This document shows, piece after piece, positions 8,754 through 19,428 of a stretch of DNA of 64,000 nt. The DNA lies in NCBI RefSeq assembly GCF_001591545.1, contig NZ_BCVC01000004.1:62001-126000 (forward strand), written 5' to 3'. The position numbers and the translations under genes are program-made. Source of the DNA: Lederbergia lenta NBRC 16444. Its GTDB lineage: Bacteria > Bacillota > Bacilli > Bacillales > Bacillaceae_C. Positions within the stretch are counted from its first letter, which is position 1; the number at the start of each line of letters is the position of its first letter. The notes under the pieces are model-generated. The model had not been told where the DNA came from, did no database searches, and saw only the letters and a program-made list of their open reading frames with translations.

Positions 8754-9719
8754 TTGGAATCAAATATTGATACAAAAAAAGCAACTTCTATTGCGATCGA
8801 TAATCAGAAAAAGGTAAAGCAAAAGTGGAATTTAAAACGTACGTGGCCACTACATGTATTCATGATGCCTGCTGTTATATTGGCCCTTGTCTTTAATTAT
8901 GCACCACTTCCTGGGATAGCCATGGCATTTATGGACTTTAAGCCATATCTAGGCTTTACGGAATCTACATGGGTTGGGCTTGAGCAATTCAAACGAATGA
9001 TTGAGTTTGAGGATGCCAGACAAGTTATTTGGAATACGTTAGTTATTTCATCATTAAAGATTTTCTTTAATCTAGTCATACCCATTATATTTGCATTACT
9101 GTTAAATGAAATTCGAAAAATGGCCTTTAAAAGAACGATCCAAACCTTTGTGTATCTACCTCACTTTTTATCTTGGGTAATACTTGGAGGAATTTTACTC
9201 GATATGTTATCTGTAGATGGCGGCATTATAAATAATATGCTCGGTGCTATATTTGGTATGGAACCGATATTTTTCCTCGGAGAAGGGGATTGGTTTAGAT
9301 TCACAGTCATCTTGAGTGATGTATGGAAAGATTTTGGATTTGGAGCTGTCATCTTTTTAGCAGCTTTATCAGGAATTAATCCCGATTTATATGAAGCAGC
9401 GACAATAGATGGTGCTAATCGTTTTCAGCAAGTTTTACATATTACATTACCATCATTAATACCTATTACTGTCGTAGTTGCAACCCTTGCTTTAGGGAAT
9501 ACATTAAATGCAGGATTTGACCAAATATTTAACTTATATAATCCGCTTGTCTATGAAAAAGGGGATATTATTGATACCTACGTTTATCGAATGGGCTTAC
9601 TGGGAGGTCAATTTAGTTTCGCTACAGCGGTTGGGCTATTTAAATCTGTTATCGGTTTTGTTCTTATTGTAACTGGTTACCGTCTTGCTTATAAATATGC
9701 AAATTATCGTATTTTCTAA
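8754..9719 (+). CDS. ABC transporter permease, LplB type (importer A)
   Basis: Inner-membrane permease of 321 residues with six predicted helices and the EAA loop YEAATIDGANRFQQVLHITLPSL, where the ATPase docks. The sequence reads like LplB (PGIAMAFMDFKPY, YLPHFLSWVILGGILLDML). The start is TTG at 8754, supported by an AAGGTGA eight bases upstream and no nearby in-frame ATG. It forms the channel with the next gene. No ATPase gene is present, as is normal for this family, which uses a shared MsmX-like ATPase. Confidence 0.88.
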   Translation: MESNIDTKKATSIAIDNQKKVKQKWNLKRTWPLHVFMMPAVILALVFNYAPLPGIAMAFMDFKPYLGFTESTWVGLEQFKRMIEFEDARQVIWNTLVISSLKIFFNLVIPIIFALLLNEIRKMAFKRTIQTFVYLPHFLSWVILGGILLDMLSVDGGIINNMLGAIFGMEPIFFLGEGDWFRFTVILSDVWKDFGFGAVIFLAALSGINPDLYEAATIDGANRFQQVLHITLPSLIPITVVVATLALGNTLNAGFDQIFNLYNPLVYEKGDIIDTYVYRMGLLGGQFSFATAVGLFKSVIGFVLIVTGYRLAYKYANYRIF

Positions 9720-9733
9720 AGGGGGTGGAAGTT

Positions 9734-10615
9734 ATGCATTATAGAAGTATGCCATATACGATATTTACAATTTTTAACTATACTTTTCTAGCATTATTAG
9801 GAATACTGTGTATTATTCCGTTAGTACATATTCTTGCTATCTCATTTAGTGGGTCGGCGGCAGCAAATGCGAATCTTGTTTCTCTCTTTCCAATTGATTT
9901 TACATTTGATGCGTGGTGGAAAACGCTAGGTAATGATCGCTTTATCGGTTCATTATGGAATGGGATTTACCGTACTGTTTTAGGGACACTAGTTAGTATG
10001 ATTTGTATGGTATTAGCAGCTTACTCCTTATCCAAAGAAGACCATGACTTTAAAGGAAGAAAATTTTATGTTTTTTTCTTTATCTTTATCATGCTATTCA
10101 ACGGTGGACTGATTCCATCCTATATTCTAATTCAAAAATTAGGATTAATTAATTCATATTGGGCTTTAGTGCTTCCTACGGCGATTAATGTATTCAATAT
10201 GATTTTGTTAATGAACTTCTTTAGGACAGGGGTTCCTAAAACATTAGAAGAAGCAGCCTTTATGGATGGTGCAGGGCATTTTAGAATATTATTTAGTGTA
10301 TACCTTCCAATTTCCATGCCGGCTTTAGCAACAATCGGATTATTTACTATGGTTACACAATGGAATTCATGGTTCGATGGCCTTATCTATATGACAGATG
10401 CTACTAAATATCCATTGTCTACCTTTCTTCAAACAATTATCGTTCAACAGGACTTTTCACAAATGAATGTAGACCCAGAGGAGGTAAAGAACTTATCTGA
10501 ACGAACATCAAAGTCAGCCCAAATATTTATTGGTGCTCTTCCAATACTAATGGTCTATCCATTTTTGCAAAAGTACTTTGTTAAAGGTTTGGTTCTTGGA
10601 TCCGTGAAGGAATAA
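9734..10615 (+). CDS. ABC transporter permease, YtcP type (importer A)
   Basis: Second permease of importer A, 293 residues and about six helices, with EAA loop EEAAFMDGAGHFRILFSVYLP and the C-terminal VYPFLQKYFVKGLVLGSVKE typical of YtcP proteins. The ATG at 9734 has GGGGGTG eight bases upstream and is preferred over the GTG at 9725. It follows the LplB gene almost directly, and a strong terminator ends the unit. Confidence 0.88.
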   Translation: MHYRSMPYTIFTIFNYTFLALLGILCIIPLVHILAISFSGSAAANANLVSLFPIDFTFDAWWKTLGNDRFIGSLWNGIYRTVLGTLVSMICMVLAAYSLSKEDHDFKGRKFYVFFFIFIMLFNGGLIPSYILIQKLGLINSYWALVLPTAINVFNMILLMNFFRTGVPKTLEEAAFMDGAGHFRILFSVYLPISMPALATIGLFTMVTQWNSWFDGLIYMTDATKYPLSTFLQTIIVQQDFSQMNVDPEEVKNLSERTSKSAQIFIGALPILMVYPFLQKYFVKGLVLGSVKE

Positions 10616-10620
10616 AAAAT

Positions 10621-10668
10621 GGGTTGTCACATAAGTCGGAATCTGACTGTGAGGCAGCCTTTTTTTAC
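10621..10668 (+). terminator. Intrinsic terminator after importer A
   Basis: Long imperfect stem between GGGTTGTCACA and TGTGAGGCAGCC, then seven T residues. The rest of the gap to 10873 holds only AT-rich sequence; I found no clear operator or promoter in it. Confidence 0.75.
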
Positions 10669-10873
10669 AATGTAAAATCTCATTAATTTTATTTAAAATA
10701 AAGAATCGCTTTTTCTGGAGGTAAATTGAAAATTTATCCAGCATGAGCGGAACTATAGACTATGGCATGCTAAAAAGACCAAGATTAAATAAGTATATTG
10801 TCTACGTGACTTTCGATAGCTGATAAAGAAACGAGATAGAAAAATATGTACAGCAATGAATGGAGGATTTGAT

Positions 10874-12349
10874 ATGAGCAAAAAACCAAATATTTTATTT
10901 GTTTTAACAGATGATCAAGGGGCTTGGGCATTAAACTGTGCTGGTACTAGTGATCTACATACGCCAAACATTGATAAGATCGCGAGTAAAGGAATCCGGT
11001 TTGAAAATTTCTTTTGCACTTCTCCAGTTTGTTCACCAGCAAGAGCGTCATTGTTGACAGGTAACATCCCTTCAGCACATGGAATCCAAGATTGGCTTAG
11101 GGGCGGAAATATTGATATGGAACGTTTCCCTGAGTTAAAAGATAATCCTACATATGCAAGCGAGCACGAGGCGATTGAGTATTTAAAAGAACAAGTAACA
11201 TATACAGATGTGCTATCAAAGAACGGCTATAATTGCGCATTATCCGGAAAATGGCATCTAGGAGATAGTATTAATCCTCAGCAAGGCTTTAAAAAGTGGT
11301 TTACTATCGCACGAGGTGGATGTGGATACTACAACGGAGATATGGTATTTGATGGGAAGATACATGTTGAAAGTAATTATATCACGGATATTATTACCGA
11401 CAAGGCGATCGAATTCATGAATGAATTGAGTGTAGAAGAAGAGCCATTTTATTTAAGTGTTCACTATACTGCACCTCACAGTCCTTGGGATGAAGAGAAT
11501 CATCCTAAAGAATTTATTGATATGTATAGAAATAATGATTTTACCGTATTGCCAGATTTACCTATTCACCCTTGGCAAGTAGATACGGCACCACATGGGA
11601 TTGGGGAAAAGAGAAAAGAGTTATTAAGAGGTTACTATGCTTCTATTACAGCTATGGATAAAAGTGTTGGAAGGTTAATTAACTACTTAGAGGAAACGAA
11701 CTTAATAGATGATACAATCATCCTTTTCACATCAGATAATGGTATGAATATGGGGCATCATGGTATTTGGGGGAAAGGAAATGGGACGTTTCCGCAGAAT
11801 ATGTTTGATACATCGATAAAGGTTCCATTTATTATCTCCTATCCGCAAGAATTTCCTGAAAATATAGTCTGCGATCAGTTACTAAGTCAATATGATTTTT
11901 TTCCGACGATATTAGAATATTTGAAGATTGATACATCAAAATACAAACATCTTCCTGGAAAAAGTTTTGTTCATATCTTAAAAAGTGAAGACGTAAAACA
12001 AGAGGAAAGTATTGTTGTCTTTGATGAATACGGACCGGTTCGGATGATTAGAAATAAAGAGTGGAAGTATATTCATAGATATCCATATGGCCCTCATGAA
12101 CTTTACAATTTACTAAAAGATCCACATGAAGACCATAATTTATATGAAACAAGTGAATGTGAAGACATTGTTGAAAAGATGAAAAATGAATTGGAGATAT
12201 GGTTCCATCAGTACGTGGATCCTAGCATAGATGCAACAAAGGAACCTTTATCAGGGTTTGGACAGCTAAGAAGGACAGGTATTTATTCTGAAGGAAAGGA
12301 AGTACATGCGGAAAGTGAAAGATACATTATAAAAAGCAATGATAAGTAA
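10874..12349 (+). CDS. Cytoplasmic S1-type sulfatase (Cys type)
   Basis: Sulfatase of 491 residues. The active-site signature CSPAR is at C53-R57, where Cys is converted to formylglycine; the metal-binding start NILFVLTDDQG and the later FTSDNGMNMGHHG are intact. There is no signal peptide, so it should act in the cytoplasm on imported sulfated saccharides. Start ATG 10874 follows GGAGGATTTGAT; the upstream ATG at 10856 overlaps that ribosome-binding site. It is followed by a clan GH-A glycosidase. The substrate is not readable from sequence; a GalNAc or hexuronate sulfate fits the neighbours. A formylglycine-generating enzyme must be encoded elsewhere. Confidence 0.9.
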   Translation: MSKKPNILFVLTDDQGAWALNCAGTSDLHTPNIDKIASKGIRFENFFCTSPVCSPARASLLTGNIPSAHGIQDWLRGGNIDMERFPELKDNPTYASEHEAIEYLKEQVTYTDVLSKNGYNCALSGKWHLGDSINPQQGFKKWFTIARGGCGYYNGDMVFDGKIHVESNYITDIITDKAIEFMNELSVEEEPFYLSVHYTAPHSPWDEENHPKEFIDMYRNNDFTVLPDLPIHPWQVDTAPHGIGEKRKELLRGYYASITAMDKSVGRLINYLEETNLIDDTIILFTSDNGMNMGHHGIWGKGNGTFPQNMFDTSIKVPFIISYPQEFPENIVCDQLLSQYDFFPTILEYLKIDTSKYKHLPGKSFVHILKSEDVKQEESIVVFDEYGPVRMIRNKEWKYIHRYPYGPHELYNLLKDPHEDHNLYETSECEDIVEKMKNELEIWFHQYVDPSIDATKEPLSGFGQLRRTGIYSEGKEVHAESERYIIKSNDK

Positions 12350-12395
12350 AAGTATCATTATAACTAGAAATATTTTTTTATAGGGAGATTTTATA

Positions 12396-14330
12396 ATGAA
12401 GCAAATCATAAGTTTGGAGCATAATAAGTTTGAGTTTACCAAAGCCGGAGGAGAAGTTTTTTTATCGAAAATGGACGAAATAAATTGGGATAATGCTACA
12501 TTCCTCGTATGCATAGTGGAGACACAAAACGAATGGTTGGTACCTTTAATCATTAAGATTTACAATTCTCAAGGCGATTATTTGCAAGTACATATTGGGG
12601 CAATCCCACAAACAGAAGTGGTTGTGGGATTTCCATTATCTGCATTGGATGCACAAAATGTATTTTTACCAAGAACTCCAGGAAAATTGAAAACGCTCGT
12701 TTCTGGAACTAAAATAAGTAAAAGTGAAATTACTCGTATATCCATTGGGACATGCCCTAATTATCAATCTCAATCATTCAATATAAAAGAAATATACCTT
12801 GATTCAGAAGAACCAAATTATTTATTACCAGAAAAGAAATTAGTAGACGCATATGGTCAAGACAAAACAAGAGACTGGCAAGGGAAAACAAAAAAGGAAG
12901 AAGAATTATTAGCATACTTGCAATCACAATTGGGTAAAAAAAGTGACTTTCCAGCAGAGTGGAGCAAATATGGAGGGTGGAGAAAAAAACAATTTAAAGG
13001 TACTGGCTTTTTTCGAACGGAACATGATGGGCAACGATGGTGGTTAGTAGATCCTGAGGGTTATGCGTTTTGGAGTGCTGGAATAGATTGTGTTAGACCT
13101 GAGGTACAAGGGCTGCTTGATGGTATAGAGGAATTTTATGAATGGCTGCCAGACAAATCAAAGGAATTTGAAGATATGTATTACAAGGACGAAAAAGGCA
13201 TGCACTATGTAGATTTCTCCTTAGCTAATTTAATCCGTGCCTATGGTGAAGAATATAAGGGATCATGGATAGAAATGACAACAGATAGAATGAAGCAATG
13301 GAGATTTAATACGATAGGAAATTGGTCCTCATTAGATTTTATCAAAGAGGCAAATATTCCGTATGTCCTTCCATTAAAAGGATTCCCTAGCACTGAAAAG
13401 ACCATTTTCAGAGATTTTCCTGATGCTTTCAGCCAAGAATACAAAGCAGGAGCAGTAAATTTCGCAAAACAACTCGAGGAATATAACGAAGATCCTTATA
13501 TGGTAGGTTATTTTTTAACGAATGAACCTCTCTGGGCTTTCGCTGGAGATATAAATCTTGCAGAGGAATTAATGGAGAAAAAAGAAACGTTAGATTCAAA
13601 ATTTGTTTTTATCGAAAAGATGAAAGAAAAATATAAGAATGATATTCAAGCGTTTAATAAGTCTTGGAATGTGAATCTACAACAATTTGAAGATTTGCTT
13701 ATCCCCATGAAAAGTCCATCCACATGTTCGAAGCAAGCCAAATTAGATTTAGAGGATTTTACGAAAGAATTGATATATCAGTATACTAAAGTTGTTTGCG
13801 ATGCAGTAAAAGAGATAGATGAGCACCATTTAAATCTTGGAATGAGATATGCTTGGATTTCAACGGAGAACATTTTTGAAGGTAGTAAACTTTTTGATGT
13901 TTTCACATTAAATAACTACTCAATGGTTCCGAACGAGACAGATATTACGGATGTCAGCAAAAAGTCGGGGCTTCCTGTTCTAATTGGAGAATTCCATTTT
14001 GGTGCGATCGATGTAGGCCTCCCTTCAACAGGTTTAAAGGGGGTAACTACACAAGCGGAAAGGGCAAAGGCCTATCGCTACTATATTGAAAATGCAGCGG
14101 CAATGTCAAATCTTATAGGTACACATTATTTCACTTTAAATGATCAAGCTGTACTAGGACGTTTTGATGGAGAAAACTTTCAAATAGGTGTAGTAGATAT
14201 TTGTCATAGACCTTATGAAGACTTTGTGGATGGGATTACTGTAGCCCACGAGAGAATATATTCGGTAGCATCGGGACTTGAGAGTCCTTATTCAGAAAGA
14301 GCAAAGGAAATTCCTCGTATTGGTTTTTAA
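12396..14330 (+). CDS. Clan GH-A glycoside hydrolase, GH50 (beta-agarase)-like
   Basis: Protein of 644 residues without a signal peptide. An N-terminal beta-rich region (about 1-150) precedes a TIM-barrel domain that begins GFFRTEHDGQRWWLVDPEGY, typical of GH50-like proteins. Likely catalytic acids are E377 in FLTNEPLWAF (acid/base) and E532 in VLIGEFHFGA (nucleophile). GH50 enzymes cleave beta-galactosidic bonds in agarose; agar is an unlikely substrate here among GalNAc and sulfatase genes, so a cytoplasmic exo-beta-galactosidase or related activity on an imported oligosaccharide is more plausible. Start ATG follows GGGAG. Fold confident, specificity open. Confidence 0.75.
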   Translation: MKQIISLEHNKFEFTKAGGEVFLSKMDEINWDNATFLVCIVETQNEWLVPLIIKIYNSQGDYLQVHIGAIPQTEVVVGFPLSALDAQNVFLPRTPGKLKTLVSGTKISKSEITRISIGTCPNYQSQSFNIKEIYLDSEEPNYLLPEKKLVDAYGQDKTRDWQGKTKKEEELLAYLQSQLGKKSDFPAEWSKYGGWRKKQFKGTGFFRTEHDGQRWWLVDPEGYAFWSAGIDCVRPEVQGLLDGIEEFYEWLPDKSKEFEDMYYKDEKGMHYVDFSLANLIRAYGEEYKGSWIEMTTDRMKQWRFNTIGNWSSLDFIKEANIPYVLPLKGFPSTEKTIFRDFPDAFSQEYKAGAVNFAKQLEEYNEDPYMVGYFLTNEPLWAFAGDINLAEELMEKKETLDSKFVFIEKMKEKYKNDIQAFNKSWNVNLQQFEDLLIPMKSPSTCSKQAKLDLEDFTKELIYQYTKVVCDAVKEIDEHHLNLGMRYAWISTENIFEGSKLFDVFTLNNYSMVPNETDITDVSKKSGLPVLIGEFHFGAIDVGLPSTGLKGVTTQAERAKAYRYYIENAAAMSNLIGTHYFTLNDQAVLGRFDGENFQIGVVDICHRPYEDFVDGITVAHERIYSVASGLESPYSERAKEIPRIGF

Positions 14331-14482
14331 ATAGTTGTTTTTCGCTTTATTTAGAGCGTAATATAGAAGATGGTAACTTGGAGATTCGTCCGCAGATAAG
14401 AAAACGTTCATGAGAATATTAATAATAAGGAGACCTTTAGGGGAGTTCGGAACGCTTCTCAATAAGGAAAGTTAGTTAGAAG

Positions 14483-15274
14483 GTGTATATAATTACTATC
14501 GTATATTTACTGATTGGTCTGCTTGCATCTATTATTGGATCTATCGCAGGGCTTGGTGGCGGAATTATTATCAAGCCCGTTCTAGATAGTATAGGAACTT
14601 ATGATGTTGCAACAATTGGATTGCTATCGACAACGACGGTGTTTGCTATGGCCTGTGTATCTCTACTGAAGGCAACACGTTCAGGTATAAGAATAAAAGG
14701 AAGAAAAAGTTTTATTATCGCAATTGGATCGATTGTTGGCGGACTTATTGGAAAGTTTATTTTTAATTATCTTGTCAGATCCATGGAAGATCAAAAAATA
14801 ATCATCGTCATACAAGCAACTCTATTAACAGTACTTATGTTACTGATTCTATTATTTGTTAGAAATAGGGAAAGTATAAAGACGTATCAATTACAGAATG
14901 CCATTCTTATTTTTACAATTGGTTTTGGTCTCGGTACTCTTTCCTCCTTTTTAGGAATTGGCGGGGGACCTTTAAATATGGCTATACTTGCTTTTGCCTT
15001 TTCGATGAATATAAGGGAATCGGCAATTAATTCAATTTTTATTATTTTTTTCTCACAGTTGTCTTCTCTGATAACTACTGCTTTTACTACTGGATTTACT
15101 ATTTTTGACTTGTCCGTGTTAGGATATATGGTAACTGGAGGAGTGATTGGTGGTTTAATTGGCACCACACTATCTCAGAAGTTTAACAATCTACAAATGG
15201 ATAGAATTTTCACCTATACATTAGTTGGTATTATTTTATTGAATATTTATAATGCTATTTATAACCTTCTATGA
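14483..15274 (+). CDS. TauE/SafE family anion exporter
   Basis: Polytopic membrane protein of 263 residues with about eight helices and the duplicated glycine-rich motifs of the family (IAGLGGGIIIKP near residue 22, LGIGGGPLN near 157). TauE/SafE proteins are linked to export of sulfite, sulfoacetate or similar sulfur anions. Its position between sulfatases suggests it removes sulfate or sulfite released inside the cell (inference). The start is uncertain: GTG at 14483 fits the family N-terminus, but its Shine-Dalgarno is weak (AAGGAAAG about 11 bases upstream). Confidence 0.8.
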   Translation: MYIITIVYLLIGLLASIIGSIAGLGGGIIIKPVLDSIGTYDVATIGLLSTTTVFAMACVSLLKATRSGIRIKGRKSFIIAIGSIVGGLIGKFIFNYLVRSMEDQKIIIVIQATLLTVLMLLILLFVRNRESIKTYQLQNAILIFTIGFGLGTLSSFLGIGGGPLNMAILAFAFSMNIRESAINSIFIIFFSQLSSLITTAFTTGFTIFDLSVLGYMVTGGVIGGLIGTTLSQKFNNLQMDRIFTYTLVGIILLNIYNAIYNLL

Positions 15275-15370
15275 TTATAATGATTGTTTTATTCTTTCAT
15301 GACCACGTATGTATTGCAATAAAGAAAATAATCCTTCTAAATGTTCCAAACTCATGTTACAATCTAACCA

Positions 15371-15386
15371 ACTGGTAATGACAACA
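15371..15386 (+). promoter_or_regulatory. Operator repeat, copy 1 (GntR/UTRA regulator promoter)
   Basis: ACTGGTAATGACAACA occurs here and again, identical, at 16295-16310 upstream of the AgaS-type isomerase. A TACAAT at 15358-15363 just upstream may be a -10 box. The likely ligand is the regulator encoded at 15447 (autoregulation). Confidence 0.6.
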
Positions 15387-15446
15387 TTATGAGGTTTGTC
15401 CAAAAAAGGATATATGATCTTAAGTAATGTGGTAAAGGAGAAAAAC

Positions 15447-16166
15447 ATGATTGAGAAAGACAACCGTCTGCCCCTTTATTATCAATTAATGGATTCCATT
15501 ATAGAAAAGATAGAATCCGGCAATTTAAAGGAGCATGACAAGCTTCCTTCTGAGCGGGAACTGTGTGAAATGCATAATGTAAGCCGCACAACCGTCAGAC
15601 AAGCGATGCAAGAACTTGAAAAGGAACAATTCATTTATAAGCAACATGGAAAAGGTACTTTTGTTTCACCAAAAGTGATTAATCAAAGCCTTGTTACGTT
15701 TTACAGTTTTACAGAAGAGATGAAAAAGATTAATAAAATACCAACTTCAAAAGTATTAGCCTTTGAAAAGGTGGATGTTGATAGTAAATTAGCTAAAACA
15801 ATGGAGATGATCGAAGGCGACTTGTTGTATAAGATTACAAGACTACGCTTTGCGGATGATGAGCCGATGATGTATGAAATATCGTATATTCCAGTTCAAA
15901 GATTTCCTGATTTAAAGGAAGATGATCTACAAAAACTTCCGATGTATCATTTGTTTCGGGAAAATTACAATGTAGTTATAACAAAGGCAAATGAAAGATT
16001 TAAAGCTATGATGCCCACCTACGAAGAAGCAAAGCGCTTAAACATTCAACAGGGCGAACCAAGTCTCTTAATTGAGCGGATTACCTATGAAGACAGTTCA
16101 GTGATTGAATATACTGTGTCCATTGCCAGAGGAGATAAATTCACCTATTCGGTGGAATTGAAGTAG
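15447..16166 (+). CDS. GntR/HutC family regulator with UTRA domain
   Basis: Regulator of 239 residues: winged helix-turn-helix at about 5-75 (LPLYYQLMDSI, LPSERELCEMHNVSRTTVRQAM, KQHGKGTFV) and a UTRA effector-binding domain at about 90-235. Members such as NagR, AgaR and YvoA bind amino-sugar or sugar phosphates. The ATG at 15447 has AAAGGAG seven bases upstream, so the ORF extension upstream of it is not used. Identical 16-bp operators lie before this gene and before agaS, so it probably controls the tagatose-phosphate genes in response to GalNAc-6-phosphate or a relative. Confidence 0.87.
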   Translation: MIEKDNRLPLYYQLMDSIIEKIESGNLKEHDKLPSERELCEMHNVSRTTVRQAMQELEKEQFIYKQHGKGTFVSPKVINQSLVTFYSFTEEMKKINKIPTSKVLAFEKVDVDSKLAKTMEMIEGDLLYKITRLRFADDEPMMYEISYIPVQRFPDLKEDDLQKLPMYHLFRENYNVVITKANERFKAMMPTYEEAKRLNIQQGEPSLLIERITYEDSSVIEYTVSIARGDKFTYSVELK

Positions 16167-16180
16167 ATATAAAAGGAGCA

Positions 16181-16254
16181 AGCGCCCTTAATCGTTCATA
16201 TGTGCAAGAAAGCAGTAAGCTAATTCGCCATACGTCGTAGATAATTTAGGGCGC
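16181..16254. repeat. 12-bp inverted repeat with 50-base loop
   Basis: AGCGCCCTTAAT at 16181-16192 is matched by ATTTAGGGCGCT at 16243-16254 (11 of 12 pair). It lies between the regulator stop codon and the agaS operator. It lacks a U-tract, so it is not a standard terminator. Confidence 0.5.
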
Positions 16255-16294
16255 TAATGCTAAATAAGGAGAAACAATTGTCTACTTATATCAT

Positions 16295-16310
16295 ACTGGT
16301 AATGACAACA
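16295..16310 (+). promoter_or_regulatory. Operator repeat, copy 2 (agaS promoter)
   Basis: Exact second copy of ACTGGTAATGACAACA, 24 bases before the agaS start. The pair defines a small regulon of the GntR/UTRA protein. Confidence 0.65.
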
Positions 16311-16333
16311 CTACATTAGGGAGGATGATTAAA

Positions 16334-18353
<2,020 letters not shown>

Positions 18354-18362
18354 GCATACGAA

Positions 18363-19292
18363 ATGATAGTAACAGTAACATTAAATCCGGCCATTGACGT
18401 TTCCTATCGAGTACCAAATTTTCAAATGGATCAAGGCCATCGAGTGGAAAATGGAAATAAAACACCAGGTGGAAAAGCGTTAAACGTGTCGCGAGTTTTG
18501 AAGGAAATCGGTAGTGCACCGCTTTGTACTGGTTTTTTAGGTGGGCAAAGCGGTGTATGGATCCAAAAGCAGCTAGATGAGCAGGAAATCGAACATTCTT
18601 TTGTAACAATAAAGGAAGAGACAAGAACATGCCTAGCTATGATTGACGAGAAAAGTGGTACGCAAACGGAATTAATGGAAATTGGTCCCGTTGTGAAGAA
18701 CGAAGAAATAGAAAAATTTAAGGTGTCTTTTCAACATCTACTGAAAGAGGCGACGATGGTCGTTGCCTCTGGGAGCCTGCCTTCGGGTGTTCCTGTCTCC
18801 TTTTATCAAGAAATTGGTGCGTTAACAAGAGAGGCAAATATCCCACTTTTATTGGATACAAGTGGGGAGCCTCTTAAGTTTGGGATAGAAGGGAAGCCAT
18901 TTTTAATTAAGCCGAATCAAACGGAGTTATCACAATACACAGGAAAAGTGGAGTCTACACTTGAGGAAATGATTGAAGCAGCCAAAGCAATTTGCTCACA
19001 GGGCGTACAGTACGTTTTACTTTCTTTAGGAGCCGAAGGGGCAGTTTTAATTGGAGAAGATGTTATATGGCAAGCAAAAGTTCCCCGTATTACAGCGGTA
19101 AGCCCGGTTGGTTCAGGTGATAGTATGGTTGCTGGGATGGCCTATGCACTTCAGAAGAAATATGATTTAGATGAATGCCTGCGGTGGGCTTGTGCATGTG
19201 GGTTAGCAAATGCGTTGGAATCTACGACAGGAATGGTTCAGACAGAAATTGTCCAGCAGTATTTGCCAGAGATTAAGGTAACTGCTTTATAA
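18363..19292 (+). CDS. lacC: Tagatose-6-phosphate kinase (LacC/PfkB family)
   Basis: PfkB-family kinase of 309 residues. N-terminal substrate motif TLNPAIDVSYRV and GGKALNVSRVL; C-terminal ATP/anion-hole motif PVGSGDSMVAGMA with catalytic Asp near residue 256. LacC phosphorylates tagatose-6-phosphate to the 1,6-bisphosphate, linking AgaS to the aldolase ten bases upstream. 1-Phosphofructokinase (FruK) is the closest alternative and cannot be separated by motif alone; the operon decides. Confidence 0.87.
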   Translation: MIVTVTLNPAIDVSYRVPNFQMDQGHRVENGNKTPGGKALNVSRVLKEIGSAPLCTGFLGGQSGVWIQKQLDEQEIEHSFVTIKEETRTCLAMIDEKSGTQTELMEIGPVVKNEEIEKFKVSFQHLLKEATMVVASGSLPSGVPVSFYQEIGALTREANIPLLLDTSGEPLKFGIEGKPFLIKPNQTELSQYTGKVESTLEEMIEAAKAICSQGVQYVLLSLGAEGAVLIGEDVIWQAKVPRITAVSPVGSGDSMVAGMAYALQKKYDLDECLRWACACGLANALESTTGMVQTEIVQQYLPEIKVTAL

Positions 19293-19428
19293 ATTAAGAG
19301 TAGAGATACTAACCAACAGACAGTAAGTGGAACGTAATGGCAAGAATCACAATTTTTTGCTATTTAGGAATGGAAAAGACATCTCGCTAAATGATTCGTT
19401 CAACTTATAGAGATAGAGGGTGACTTTA

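Noticed and set aside
12396-14330. Reading the clan GH-A protein as a true agar-degrading enzyme
   Set aside because: No companion agar or galactan genes are present, and the protein has no export signal; only the fold class is supported.
16255-16294. Sigma-A promoter for agaS using TTGTCT at 16278
   Set aside because: No -10 box lies at 16-18 bases from it, and the nearby TATCAT has no matching -35, so a promoter cannot be placed reliably.
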